Positions 46,382 to 58,900 of a stretch of 64,000 nucleotides of DNA are shown here, piece by piece. Made by a program: the position numbers and the translations under genes. This DNA comes from Aegilops tauschii subsp. strangulata (taxonomy: Eukaryota; Streptophyta; Magnoliopsida; Poales; Poaceae), in NCBI RefSeq assembly GCF_002575655.3, contig NC_053035.3, positions 499,936,601 to 500,000,600 on the forward strand. Reading direction: 5' to 3'. Each line of letters starts with the position of its first letter. The stretch's first letter is position 1. The notes beneath the pieces were generated by a model. That model worked only from the letters and a program-made list of their open reading frames with translations. It searched no databases and was not told where the DNA came from.

Positions 46382-47500
46382 ATGGCGGTCGATGCTGCAA
46401 GCTACAAGTGGGAAGGGGGCATAGGTGCTGCCAGGAGGGAACGTTGTTGCAAAGCCAACATGGTTCTGCGAGGGGTGGCTATGGATGTCGGTGATGCGAG
46501 GTCACCCGGTTGCTGTGAATGGACGGCGGCCACCTTGTGTTGTGACCGGCGACCACCCCATGCCGTCTCCCAGCCAGTCAGCTGAGCTGCTGTTGTTTTG
46601 AGGAGCACGGCCGCGCTACGACGACGACGTTTTGACGACGATGAGGACACATTGTTGCTATGGGGGGGTGGTGATTCTCATGATGTGGGCTGTGACTCGG
46701 GTCTTGCGCGGCTGCATGCTAGCGATTGCCGGTGCTACAGATGATGACCATGTCGTAATGCGACGCTTCTCACCGCAATACTGCAATCCGAGGCCGTGGA
46801 GAGGAGCTGTGCAACATCGACCAACTCACCGCGCAACGATGCAGTGCTACAGGATGGCCGTCGAGGCTGTAGCAGCCAGTGATGCTGCAATCACCAGGTC
46901 ACAACAGTTCATGTTGTTAAGGCGGGGTATGCTACGCGCAACGATGCTGTAATGTCTCATGTGGGCGTTATTGCAATGGAGGGGCCGTTGATGCTCTGCC
47001 TAAGCTTTTAAGAGAGTTGTGAGTGCTGCACACAGGGGGCTCGCCAGTGCTGCGATGGATCGCCGAGGCCGCCATTGCTACAATGGGGCTTCACCAAGCA
47101 TCGGGGCATGCGATGGAGCTTTGCTAGGTGGTGGGCTGCTACCATGGAGCGTTGCCAGCTCGCGTGCTGCTATGATGAAGCATCACCGTGTGCTATGATG
47201 GCGGGGCTGCAACAACAAGGAACCGGCGAATGGTGATGCCGCATTGTCGAAACAGGGGTTTCGGAAGCTGCTCTTGCAAGCGCTATCAACCATAGCTGGG
47301 CGTTCCTGCACGGATGCAAACTTGTGACTGGAACATGCGAGAAGAGGATGCGTTGTGTTGCAGTGAGCCTGTGATCAAACGGCCACATGAGCCTGGTGAG
47401 ACGGTTGGCCACGAGGCTGATCATTCCCTAAGATCAGTCGGCTCACGGCTAGTAGCCGCCTAGTTTTATTGTTTGTGTGAGACTCGGTCTCGGGACCAGC
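46382..47500. repeat. GC-rich degenerate repeat zone
   Basis: About 1.1 kb with loosely repeated units containing GCTGC-ATGGAGC, TGCTACGATG and similar, separated by about 25-40 bp and clearest at 47030-47215. Short ORFs at 46382 and 46632 lack codon structure beyond the repeats. I cannot assign a family. Confidence 0.4.
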
Positions 47501-48038
47501 CTAGCATGCTGGGTTTTTTCTCTTTTATGGTTTCTTTTTTACCTTTTTATCTTGCTTTTGTTTCCTTTTTTTCTTATTTCATTTATATCCTTATTATTTT
47601 ATAACCTTGTACCTTTTTGTTTCGGTTGTTTTTAGTTTTCCTTTTTATGCTTTATTCCATCCTTTTATTTTTTTCCTCCTTTTATTTTCTTCCATTTTCT
47701 GCTTTCTTCAATTTTTTTCACTTACTATTTCTTTTTGGAATGCGATGAATTTTTAAATATTTCATAGGGTATTAAGAATGTTTTATCATCTATTAAAAAT
47801 GTTCAGCATGTATTAAAAATGTTTATTTTATAGAATAAAATATATCGTGTGTTAAAAAAGTAATCATGTATTTTAAAAATGTACGCGCATTACAAATATG
47901 TTCAACATGTATCTATAAATTATTTATAACGTAGTAAAATATGTTCATGTTGTAAATTCAATGCTTCTCATATACTTAAAAAGTGTTCATATTTTTTTGA
48001 ATGTTTATGTTGTTATAAAATTTTATTTTCTTATTTAT
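47501..48038. other. AT-rich sequence, no gene
   Basis: A T-rich tract (47510-47740) leads into dispersed AAAATGTTC-like words. No coding potential seen. Confidence 0.5.
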
Positions 48039-48040
48039 TA

Positions 48041-48165
48041 CTCCCCCCGTCCCAAAATAAGTGACTCAACTTTGTACTAACTTTGTACTAAACCTAGTAC
48101 AAAGTTGATTCACTTATTTTTAAAGTTAGTACAAAGTTGAGTCACTTATTTTGGGGCGGAGGGAG
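48041..48165. mobile_element. Stowaway MITE
   Basis: A 125 bp element with terminal inverted repeats (CTCCCCCCGTCCCAAAATAA versus the complement of TTATTTTGGGGCGGAGGGAG) flanked by TA on both sides (48039-48040 and 48166-48167). It can fold almost end to end. Its middle repeats the words ACTTTGTACTAA and TTAGTACAAAGT more than twice, suggesting an internal duplication. Stowaway MITEs are moved by Mariner-type transposases. Confidence 0.93.
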
Positions 48166-48167
48166 TA

Positions 48168-50847
48168 CAAAGTTTTCTCGTCATTTATATTAAAAATGAT
48201 AGTGCATTTTTCTTAATTTTCACATATTATTCTAAACAATACTTAATGTAATCTAGAGAAAGTGTCGACTCATTTTGTTTTATTATAGAGCCAATAAGTA
48301 GGGAGAGGAGAGATAAGTCAATGAAATTAAAGTGGAAAAAATAGAATTAAGAAACACTGCGGATGCATCGCTACGTCTCTCATAGGCCTTGCACCCACCT
48401 ATATCGCAGCGCGCACCTCGCTGCACCAGCGCGCCCATTTGGGCCAAGCCCATGTGTGGGCGCCCTGTTTTTCAATTTCTTTTTGGTTTCTAGAGTTTCC
48501 TTTCTGTTTTCTTTTTGTACTTTATTAAATAATTTGGAATTCCTAAAAGTTAATTTTTTTAAATGATAACTTCCTAAGTAAATTGTTCAAAGACTCATCA
48601 AATGTTTATTATTCAAAAAATGTTTGTGTCTTTTTTAAATCCCATATTCGAAACAAGTTCATGATTTTAAAAAAAAGTTCGGCAAACCAAAAAATGTGCA
48701 CGATTTTAAAAAGTTATTCATTTATTAATAAGAATTTCAAATAAATAGAAAAAATTATTCTCCAATCCATAAATTCTTTATGAATTTACAGTAATGTTGT
48801 GAAAATTGAAAAACTGTTCGGGAATTACAAAATAGTTCATCTACTCATAAAATATCTGCTGAATAAAAATGTTCATGCATTTCAAAAATTGTTCGTCCGA
48901 AATTAAAAATGTTTGCAAATTTAAAAATTGTTCCTCCAATTGGCATAAAAATTGTTCGTCGATTCCCGGATTCCAAATGAAATTAAGAAAATGTCACAAT
49001 TTAAAAACAAAGTTTCAATATACATATTAAGAGTTCGTGAATTTAAAAAGTCGTGAAGATTTAAAAAATGGTAGCAAATTCTTAAATTGTTGATGATTTT
49101 GAATAATATGCATGATTTGAAAAGAAACTCACTTGTTTGATAGAAATTTTCACGATTTTCAAATGTTGTTCACTATTGAAAATAATGTTCACAAATTTGG
49201 AAATATATACAAAAAATAAATAGTAATAAAAGAAAAAGAAAAAGTAGAAAAGAAAAAAGGAAAATAAAAATTCGGAAGAAAAGACCGGTGTGGGATAACT
49301 TCGAAAGTGGGCGGCCCAAAGGAGGATCGAAGGCAGGGTTGGCTATGAAAATGATCGAAAATGGACAGTCCTTTGCCTCTCGTTGCGACGCTGGGCCTGA
49401 CACTTATGTGTAGGCGAGTTGGCTATGTATCCCAGAATGGGAACATCTGAGCGACTGCTCGGCAGAGATATTCCTGACTGGTTTTCCCTTTATTATTTTC
49501 TATTTTATCCTTGCAGGTTTACTCATTTTTAATTCATTTGTTTCAAAACTAAAAATTTGAAAAATTGGAAATATTCCAAATCGTAAATTAAAAAATATGA
49601 CGTATTTTCAAAATTGTTTCAAAATTTCTATTCATGTTCATGATTTAAAAAACTACGAATTCACAAATTATTTGTGTTTCCAAAAATGATTCACAAATCT
49701 TAAAAAACATTCGTGCTGTACAAAAGAAGACATGTTTTCAAAAAATGTTCACAAAATTGAAATACTAAAAAAAGTGTTCGTGTTTTTAAAATGTTCTATT
49801 TTCCAAGAAAAAACAAGTATTAAAACTATTTTGAAATATGTTTGCATTTTCATTTTTTTTAGAATTTTAGATAAATATTTTGAAGACTTACCAAAAACCC
49901 GCATGGCATAGTGTTTTCGATTCTTTACAGTGTTTCTCAATTCACTAAAGTGTTTTGCACCAATAAGGTGTGAGCCGTATTGCTGCATTGCTGTTGGAGG
50001 TCCATGAGCGTCCAATAGGAGCTCCCATCCAGGGCGGTACAAGCGATATATAGACTTAACTGAAATCAAAAGATCTTTTTTTATAATGAGAAACTATTTG
50101 TGGGTCGGATTTGTTTGTCTGAAGTTGGCCTTGCCGTGTAGATATTTTATAGTCGATGACACCGAGTCTATCACCCAACAATGAACTACACAGCGTGGGC
50201 ATGCATGTAATAGACTTGGGCCTGTAGATGTACCGGATTTGCTCAAGTTAGCCTTTAACACTGCCATAGAATAAAAATAATGTAGCCACGGTGGAATTAC
50301 TCCTTTGTTTTTTTATAATTGTTATGATGGCTTTGCTCTATTTCATATCAAACAAGGATACGTTATTCAACAACAAGTCCGCACTAAGCTGTGGAGGATT
50401 CTCCGTCCACAAACCTGGAGGATGAATCCTAGCCATACTAAGCCATGAGCAACATAGTCTGGATCACTGACATAGTAGTCGAATTGAACATAAATAAAAA
50501 CGGCGCATATATTCAAAGAAATCGTAGATGATTGACGTAGCAATGGCCAAGGATCCCATACCAGCCTCCATATACTCGACAAGTTGGAGGTAATATGGGT
50601 ATCCCCAGAGCTGCTTGGAAGTTCCAGTCCTCGTTTCATGGCCGTTTCATCCACAATGAGAGCCTGAGCGGTTGGTTTGATAAAAAAAGGTTTTTGCAGC
50701 AACGAACTGACCTAAATCATAGTGAATGATAATCCATCACGAACCAGAGTTATCTTCATAAACAGAAAAGATGCATCGATGTTAAACTTCAGGACTCCTG
50801 TCGGTGGTTTTGACCAAAAGACTTGCTTTGTTGGAACGCTACAGTGT
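48168..50847. other. AT-rich unassigned sequence with dispersed AAAATGTTC words
   Basis: From 48540 to 49310 and again from 49490 to 49870 the sequence repeats words like AAAATTGTTCGT, AAAATGTTC and TTTAAAAA at irregular spacing. There is a short GC-richer island at 49310-49480. Nothing is coding, and no terminal repeats or TSD could be matched. Confidence 0.45.
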
Positions 50848-50858
50848 ATCCGACGCGA

Positions 50859-52514
50859 CTATCTAAAGCGACGAGCCAAGGCCAGCTGCACCCTATTCTT
50901 GCCAGAACCGAGACCCCTTCGTGCGTCTCTCTATGCAGATGATGATGCCATATTTGTCAAGCCAATAAAATAAGACATTCAATTCTTGGCATCCACCCTT
51001 GCTAATTTCAGAGAGGTGACTGGTCTGGTGACTAACTGCGCCAAGAGTCATGTGGCCCCTATTTGCTGTGATGGCATTGATCTCGATGATATCCTCATGT
51101 CCTTCCCAGCCATCCAAACTACCTTCCCTATGAGATATCTTGGGTTGCCCCTTTCGGTCCGGAGACTTCGAAGAGTTCACTTTCAACACTTGGAAGACAA
51201 GGTGGTCGGAAAGCTCACCCCTTGGCTTGGCAGACACGTTACATCACCAAGACGCATTCTTCTTGTCAAGGCGGTCCTCACTGTTGTCACGATCTAGCAC
51301 CTCATTCCTGTGGATCTGCCAGTCGAGGCCATCAAGGCCATTGACAATATTAGACGCGCGTATCTTTGGGCGGGATGTGATAAGGTCACTGGAGGGAAAT
51401 GCAAAATTAATTGGGAGATGGTTTGCAAGCCCATATTATATGGTGGATTGGATGTCCTCAACCTGCAAAAGTTTGCTACCGCTCTCCGTCTACGATGGCT
51501 TTGATTTGAGTGGGCTGACCCCACTAAACCTTGGATTGACATGGGCACGCCGTGAATGATGATGATAGAAATCTCTTTGCTGCCGCAACTTGGGTTACTA
51601 TCGGCGATTATCATCGCGCCACTTTCTGGGTATCACCTTGGCTAGACGGTTTTCATCCCAAGGATATTGCTCCGAAGATCGTTGACCTACCCAGGAAGAA
51701 AAGAAGCTCCATCTACTTGGCTCTCACCGACAATGCTTGGGTTCGCAACATTATTACCTCTCAGGGCCTCACTTTTGAGCATACTGAGCAATTCGCCACC
51801 CTTTGGGAGAAGCTCTCTAATGTAATACTCACCCATGGAGTCGACGATAAAATTATTTGGAAGTTTACTAAAGATGGTGTCTACTCCGCGTCTTCTGCAT
51901 ATATTACTCAGTTTGAGGGTCTCGGTTTGGAAAGCTTGGCTCCCGCCCCCCCCCCCCCCCCAAGTGCAAATTTTTTGCTTGGTTGATAATCCAGAATAGG
52001 GTGTGGACCGCCGATAGGTTGTGACGTCGGGGATGGCCGAATTGCAACCTTTGCCCTCTTTGCAAGCAGGTTCAAGAGACGGCGGCCTACCTCCTCTTCC
52101 AGTGCCGGTTCATAGTGAGAGTGTGGACAGAGATTAAGACTTCGCTTGGTTTTCACGACATCGACCCGACCGATTGGAGACTTGTGCCCTCGGTGAGGGT
52201 TTGGTGGGACAAGGTCTGTCACAAGAGGGGTGACTCGCGCAAGGCTCGTAACACCTTGATGATGCTTGTTGCGTGGGAAATCTGGAACGAGTGCAATGCG
52301 AGGATCTTCGGCAACACCACCGCCCCTACTATCGTCGCCATCGCCAAGATTAAGGATGAAGCCTCTCTTTGGGCTCATGCGGGTGCGAAGTATTTGAGTA
52401 ATATAATGCCGCGAGAGTAATTTGTAATCGCCCGCTTGGTGGAACCATGTCTACTCCTCTTCTTAATTAATGAAAATGGCAAATCTTTTCCCTTGTTTCA
52501 AAAAATAAAATAAA
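50859..52514 (+). mobile_element. 5'-truncated LINE (Karin-like), 3' end of ORF2
   Basis: A non-LTR retrotransposon fragment flanked by an 11-bp TSD, ATCCGACGCGA (50848-50858 and 52515-52525). It ends in an A-rich tail (52499-52514). It encodes the end of ORF2. The RT active-site motif reads LYADDDAIF, with the YADD at 50932-50943. Next come MRYLGLPLSVRRLR and LLVKAVLTVVTI, then the C-terminal zf-RVT region (RRGWPNCNLCPLCK), ending IMPRE at 52418. In-frame stops at 50971, 51295 and 51502, a frameshift near 51550 and an expanded C16 run (51946-51961) break it. Truncation at the 5' end is usual for target-primed reverse transcription. Confidence 0.93.
50932..52420 (+). pseudogene. LINE ORF2 fragment (reverse transcriptase end plus zf-RVT)
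   Basis: Frame blocks at 50932-51504 (three in-frame stops), 51552-51986 and 52115-52420 together cover the RT palm end, thumb and zinc-binding C-terminus of a plant LINE ORF2 protein. Apurinic endonuclease and most RT domains are missing through 5' truncation. The C16 run shifts the frame just before the expected KCKFFAW segment. It cannot encode active protein. Confidence 0.9.
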
Positions 52515-52525
52515 ATCCGACGCGA

Positions 52526-53368
52526 TGGTAGTTCACAGCTTGGTTTTGAATCTGCAACACCAATCTGTCTGTCACCTGGTCTTCTCCCCGTGCACTTGTG
52601 CACAACGAAAGCGTTTGGTCACAGTATAAACTGTCAGCCTCCTCATTGCCGAATGCGTGGCCAAATGAAATAAAAATCATGAAAGTACACTTAGGCTTAG
52701 TTTTCAGGTAATTATTTTCTGATTTTTGTAGAATACAATTTTTTTATAGAGATCATAGTTTAAATACTTTGATGTGTTTGCCATCAATAAATACCACATT
52801 TTTCTAAACCGGAGTACCCGCAATACTATAGTATTCTCACAGCATTTTAAAAAGAGATCTTGAAAAAATGAGGTCTTGACTCTTTTTTTCTAACCCAAAT
52901 TGAAAGTATCAAATACTATGGTTTTTAAAAATGGAATTATTCATTGCCGAAGCATTAGAATAGTGCGATTTTACATTATCATGGTTTAAAAAATAGACGT
53001 GTTGCCAAACTAGGTGTGAGGTTTGAATTACGAAGCTGTATTGTATTTTTTTCCTTTTGGTGGAAACTGAAAGAGTTTATTTTATCTCCCAAAATAGGTT
53101 TTTTTGGAGAGGAACTAATCAAACTATGAAGCAAGGAAGACCTCTTTGTGGATCGAACTGTTCAATCTGAAGTGGGCCGTGTAGGAGATGTGGCTGGGCA
53201 TGTAGATGTTTTTTTTCTCCTGTATAGGCCTCACGACGGTGTCCTTTGTTTCAGTTTATTTTTTCTGTTTGGACTCGGTGTTCCTCGGGTTCTTTTTTTT
53301 GCGTAAAAAAAATCATTTTCTTACAAGAACACTTACATGCATCAGAGTTAATCAAACGTAATGGTAAT
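52526..53368. other. Unassigned AT-rich sequence
   Basis: No gene or complete repeat seen. 52740-53000 has AT-rich words (ATACTATGG, ACTATAGTATT) that could be an old MITE, but no clean inverted ends or TSD were found. It ends at the truncated LTR of element E. Confidence 0.4.
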
Positions 53369-54386
53369 CTCTCGCCCCTCCCATGCCATGGAGACCAAGG
53401 ACCAGAGGGGAAACCCTTCTCCCATCTAGGGAGGAGGTCAAGGAAGAAGAAGAAGAAGGGGGGCCCTCTCCCCCTCTCTTCCGGTGGCGCCGGAACACCG
53501 CCGGGGCCATCATCATCACCGCCATCTTCACCAACAACTTCACCGCCATCATCACCAACTCTTCCCCCCTCTATGCAGCGGTGTAACCTCTCTCTTACCC
53601 GCTGCAATCTCTACTTAAACATGGTGCTCAACGCTATATATTATTTCCCAATGATGTATGGCTATCCTATGATGTTTGAGTAGATCCGTTTTGTCCCATG
53701 GGTTATTTGATGATCAAGATTGATTTGAGTTGCATGTTTTATTATTGGTGCTGTCCTATGGTGCTCTCCGTGTCGCGCAAGCGTGAGAGATTCCCGCTGT
53801 AGGGTGTTGCAATACGTTCATGATTCACTTATAATGGGTGGCGTGAGTGACAGAAGCACAGAACCGAGTAAGTAGGTTGTTTGCGTATGGGATAAAGGGG
53901 ACTTGATGCTTTAATGCTATGGTTGGGTTTTACCTTAATGATCTTTAGTAGTTGCGGATGCTTGCTAGAGTTCCAATCATAAGTGCATATGATCCAAGTA
54001 GAGAAAGTATGTTAGCTTATGCCTCTCCCTCAAATAAAATTGCAATAATGATTACCGGTCTAGTTATCGATTGCCTAGGGACAAATAACTTTCTCGTAAC
54101 AAAAAGCTCTCTACTAAAACTAATTTAGTTGTGTCTTTACTTAAACAGCCCCTACTTTTTATTTATACGCTCTTTATCTTCTTGCAAACCTATCCAAAAA
54201 CACCTACAAAGTACTTCTAGTTTCATACTTGTTCTAGGTAAAGCGAACGTTAAGCGTGCGTAGAGTTGTATCGGTGGTCGATAGAACTTGAGGGGATATT
54301 TGTTCTACCTTTAGATCCTCGTTGGGTTCGACACTCTTACTTATCGAAAGAGGCTACAATTGATCCCCTATACTTGTGGGTTATCA
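53369..54386 (+). repeat. 5' LTR of element E, 5'-truncated
   Basis: It aligns with 59392-60410 from CTCTCGCCCC to GGGTTATCA. The upstream 491 bp, including the TATA box, is absent and the sequence left of 53369 is unrelated. Short ORFs near 53250-53680 fall in LTR sequence and are not genes. Confidence 0.93.
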
Positions 54387-54397
54387 AGACCTTTTTT

Positions 54398-54415
54398 TGG
54401 CGCCGTTGCCGGGGA
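54398..54415 (+). other. Primer-binding site of element E
   Basis: TGGCGCCGTTGCCGGGGA lies 12 bases after the LTR end. It is the tRNA-Asp-type primer site typical of Athila-like Gypsy elements. Confidence 0.85.
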
Positions 54416-54511
54416 GCAATAGTGGGGGGTGAATATTTCTCGTGTGTGCTTGTTTGCTTTATCACTAAGTAATTTTTATTTGCTGTTCTTAGTTGTTCTC
54501 TATCTTTAGTT

Positions 54512-55651
54512 ATGGATATGGAACACGAAATACCAAAAAAATTAGGTGTACTTGCTGCTCATGGAGATGGGGAACCTCCTAAAACCCTCAATGCTCGTTA
54601 TGTGATAGATATTATGTACTACTTATCCTGAGAAAACCCCATTCAATTTGGTAACGGGAGACACGTTGGATCAACATGAATACTTTAGGGATTATCGCTT
54701 AACTCAAAAAGGGAAACTATTATGGGATCAAATTTATATGTTGAAGTGTATGCTAGGCAACTATGCTTGAGATATGATTATGCTTGTTGCTCTAGGATGA
54801 AGGCTCCACACCTTCCCTTTTCATGCAAATTTAATGATAATGAAACATTGGCTTGTTATGCTAAAGGTATATATGATTACTATGATGTGGAACAAATAGA
54901 ATAATTTGTTGCTTTTATGGGTGCTTATGAAATTGAATCTATGTTCAAAGAATATGAAAATCTTTATGATGCTGTTTACAGACCTGAAAATTTAGCTATC
55001 CTTAAATATTTTTATGAGAATTATGAATACAATTCCGATATTGATGCGTTTATTGAGAAAGTCTCCGCTGTCCCAGAAGAGACTAATATTTTGCAGGAAT
55101 CTTTGGAAGAAGAAATTGATGAAACTGTGAGCTCATTGGATGAAAAAGATGAGGAGGAGAGCGAAGAACAAAAGGAGGAAGAGCGGATTGATCACCCGTG
55201 CCCACCTTCTAATGAGAGTAACTCTTCAACTCATACATTGTTTAATTGCCCTTCATGCTTACCGAAGGATGAATGCTATGATAATTGCTATGATCCCGTT
55301 GATTCTTTTGAAATATCCCTTTTTGATGATGCTTGCTATGCTTGTGGCCAAGATGCCAATATGAATTATGCTTATGGAGATGAACTTGCTATAGTTCCTT
55401 ATGTTAAACATGAAATTGTTGCTATTGCACCCACACATGATAGTCCTATTATCTTTTTGAATTCTCCAAACTACACTATATCGGAGAAGTTTGTGCTTAT
55501 TAAGAATTACAATGATGGGTTGCCTTTTACTACTACACATGATGATTTTGATGAATATAATATGCATGTGCTTGCTGCTCCTACTTGCAATTATTATGAG
55601 AGAGGAACTACATCTCCGCCTCTCTATGTTTCCAACATGATAAAATTGTAA
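54512..55651 (+). pseudogene. Acidic gag-like ORF of element E, frameshifted
   Basis: Starting at ATG 54512 (MDMEHEIPKK) the frame stops at 54629. It continues in a second frame (FNLVTGDTLDQHEYF) and then in a third. Across a TAA at 54902 it becomes a clean 244-codon stretch (54917-55651). That part has a Glu/Asp-rich block near its residues 57-85 and Cys pairs (FNCPSC, CYDNCYD, CYACG). It is followed by a conserved-looking hydrophobic tail. No CCHC knuckle or protease DTG is present. Position after the primer site suggests a Gag relative. Function is unknown, and I know of no named domain. Confidence 0.6.
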
Positions 55652-58600
55652 GAAACTGTTAATACTATGCATTGGCCTTTAATTTGTGTGCATGAATTGT
55701 TCTTTTATGACATGCCGATGCATAGGAAGAGAGTTAGACTTCGTCATTACATGATGCATGTTACTTTGTGCTCACTACTAAATTACAAATCATTGTTAAT
55801 TAAAATTGGCTTTGATATACCTTGGGATCCGGGTGGATCCATTACTTGAGCACTATATGCCTAGCTTAATGGCTTTAAAGAAAGCGCTGCCAGGGAGACA
55901 ATCCGGAAGTTTTTGAGAGTCATTTATTTCTGTTGAGTGCTTTTATATAGTTTAAAAACAAAAAAAATAAAGAGGGGAACCTGAAACTTTTCAAAAAGGA
56001 AAGTGAAAGTGAGAAAGACGAGCATTGTTGAAGTGGGAGCTAGCCTTGAACTTTGTTCATGCTCACGGAAACTTTGTGAATCTTGATTACAGAAACTTTT
56101 CAACAAAAATAATTATCCCCTTGTACAATTCCATTGTATTATAAAAATAATGTGCCAAGGTTTGCCTTTAGGATGTTTACAATGCTTGTTGGTTTGTACG
56201 GTGCAGGACAGAAACTTTGGCTGTAGTGCGCGATTTTTAAATTTTTACTGGAACGTCAAACGGTTCTGATTTTTTTGGAATGTCTTTCTTTACAAATTGT
56301 TTATTTTTGCTAATTTTTTCAGAATATTTAAAGTATCAGAAGTATGGTGAATGTTCAGATTATTACAGACTGCTCTGTTTTAGACAGATTCTGTTTTTGA
56401 TGCATAGTTTGCTTGTTTTGATGAAACTATCAATTTATATCAGTGGATTAAGCCATGGAAAAGCTTTATTACAGTAGACACAATGCAAAAACAAAATATG
56501 AATTGGTTTGCAACAGTACTTAGAGTGATGATTTGCTTTATTATACTAACGGATCTTACCGAGTTTTCTGTTGAAGTTTTGTGTGGATGAAGTGTTCGAT
56601 GATCGAGGATGTCTCGATGTGAGGAGAAGAAGGAGAGGCAAGAGCTCAAGCTTGGGGATGCCCAAGGCACCCCAAGTAAATATTCAAGAAGACTCAAGCG
56701 TCTAAGCTTGGGGATGCCCCGGAAGGCATCCCCTCTTTCTTCAACAAGTATCGGTATGTTTTCGGATTCGTTTCGTTCATGCGATATGTGCAAATCTTGG
56801 AGCGTCTTTTGCTTTAGTTTTCATTTTCTTTTATGCACCATGCTGGTATGAGATAGTCCTTGGTTTATTTATAGAATGCTCTATGCACTTCACTTATATC
56901 TTTTGAGTATGGCTTTATAGAATGCTTCAGGTGCTTCACTTATATCATTTGAAGTTTGGATTGCTTGTTTCTCTTCACATAGAAAACCGCTATTTGTAGA
57001 ATGCTCTTTTGCTTCACTTATATTTGTTAGAGCGTGGGCGTATCTTTTGTAGAAAGAATTAAACTCTCTTGCTTCACTTATATCTATTTAGAGAGTTGAC
57101 AGGAATTGGTCATTCACATGGTTAGTCATAAAATCCTACATAAAACTTGTAGATCACCGAATATGATATGTTTGATTCCTTGCAATAGTTTCGCGATATA
57201 AAGATGGTGATCTTAGGGTCATGCTAGTGGGTAGTTGTGGATTGTAGAAATACTTGTGTTGAAGTTTGTGATTCCCGTAGCATGCACGTATGGTGAACCG
57301 TTATGTGATGAAGTCGGAGCATGATTTATTTATTGATTGTCTTCCTTATGAGTGGCGGTCGGGGACGAGCGATGGTCTTTTCCTACCAATCTATCCCCCT
57401 AGGAGCATGCGCGTAGTACTTTTTTTCGATAAATAATAGACTTTTGCAATAAGTATGTGAGTTCTTTATGACTAATGTTGAGTCCATGGATTATACGCAC
57501 TCTCACCCTTCCATCATTGCTAGCCTCTTCGGTACCGTGCATTGCCCTTTCTGACCTCGAGAATTGGTGCAAACTTCGCCGGTGCATCCAAACCCCGTGA
57601 TATGATACGCTCTGTCACACATAAGCCTCATTATATCTTCCTCAAAACAGCCACCATACCTACCTATCATGGCATTTCCATAGCCATTCTGAGATATATT
57701 GCCATGCAACTTCCATCATCATCATATACATGACTTGAGCATTTATTGTCATATTGCTTTGCATGATCGTAAAATAGCTAGCATGATGTTTTCATGGCTT
57801 GTCCATTTTTTGATGTCATTGCTACGCTAGATCATTGCACATCTCGGTACACCGCCTGACGCATTCATATAGAGTCATATCTTTGTTCTAGTATCGAGTT
57901 GTAATATTGAGTTGTAAGTAAATAAAAGTGTGATGATCATCATTATTAGAGCATTGCCCCAGTAAGGAAAGGATGATGGAGACTATGATTCCCCCACAAG
58001 TCAGGATGAGACTCCGGACGAAAAAAAGAAAAAAAAGAGAAAGGCCAAAAAAAGAGAAGGCCCAAAAAAAAGAAAAAAAAGGAAAAAAACAAAAAAAATG
58101 AGAGAAAAAGAGAGAAGGGGCAATGTTACTATCCTTTTACCACACTTGTGCTTCAAAGTAGCACCATGTTCTTCATATAGAGAGTCTCTTGAGTTATCAC
58201 TTTCATATACTAGTGGGAATTTTCATTATAGAACTTGGCTTGTATATTCCAATGATGGGCTTCCTCAAATGCCCGAGGTCTTCATGAGCAAGCAAGTTGG
58301 ATGCACACCCACTTAGTTTCCAGTTTGAGCTTTCATACACTTATAGCTCTTAGTGCATCCGTTGCATGGCAATCCCTACTCCTCGCATTGACATCAATTG
58401 ATGGGCATCTCCATAGCCCATTGATTAGCCGCGTTGATGTGAGACATTCACCTTTTGTCTTCTCCACACAACCTCCACCATCATATTCTATTCCACCTAT
58501 AGTGCTATGTCCACGGCTCACACTCATGTATTGCGTGAAAGTTGAAAAGGTTTGAGAACATCAAAAGTATGAAACAATTGCTTGGCTTGTCATCGGGGTT

Positions 58601-58886
58601 GTGCATGATTTGAATATTTTGTGTGGTGAAGATGGAGCATAGCCAGACTATATGGTTTTGTAGGGATAACTTTCTTTGGTCATGTTATTTTGAAAAGACA
58701 TGATTGCTTTATTAGTAGGCTTGAAGTATTATTGTTTTTATGTCAAATGATAGACTATTGCTTTGAATCACTCGTGTCTTAATATTCATGCCATGATTAG
58801 ATACATGATCAAGATTATGCTAGGTAGCATTCCACATCAAAAATTATCTATTTTATCATTTACCTACTCGAGGACGAGCATGAATT
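55652..58886 (+). other. Internal region of element E without pol
   Basis: No protease, integrase, RT or RNase H motif in any frame. A short frame at 55667-55849 continues the gag-like region. The block AAGCTTGGGGATGCCC occurs at 56649 and 56703, and ACTTATATC recurs in a run of near-repeats at 56870-57100. A-rich runs occur at 58020-58100. This is a non-autonomous Gypsy architecture. Confidence 0.75.
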
Positions 58887-58900
58887 AAGCTTGGGGGTGC
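58887..58900 (+). other. Polypurine tract region of element E
   Basis: AAGCTTGGGGGTGC lies directly before the 3' LTR start TGATACGTCT. Confidence 0.75.

Noticed and set aside
49749..50069. 106-codon minus ORF
   Set aside because: AT-rich with no family resemblance, located in the dispersed AAAATGTTC zone; likely chance.
58020..58110. A-rich run as a possible retroposon tail
   Set aside because: It lies inside element E's internal region with no element upstream ending there and no TSD.
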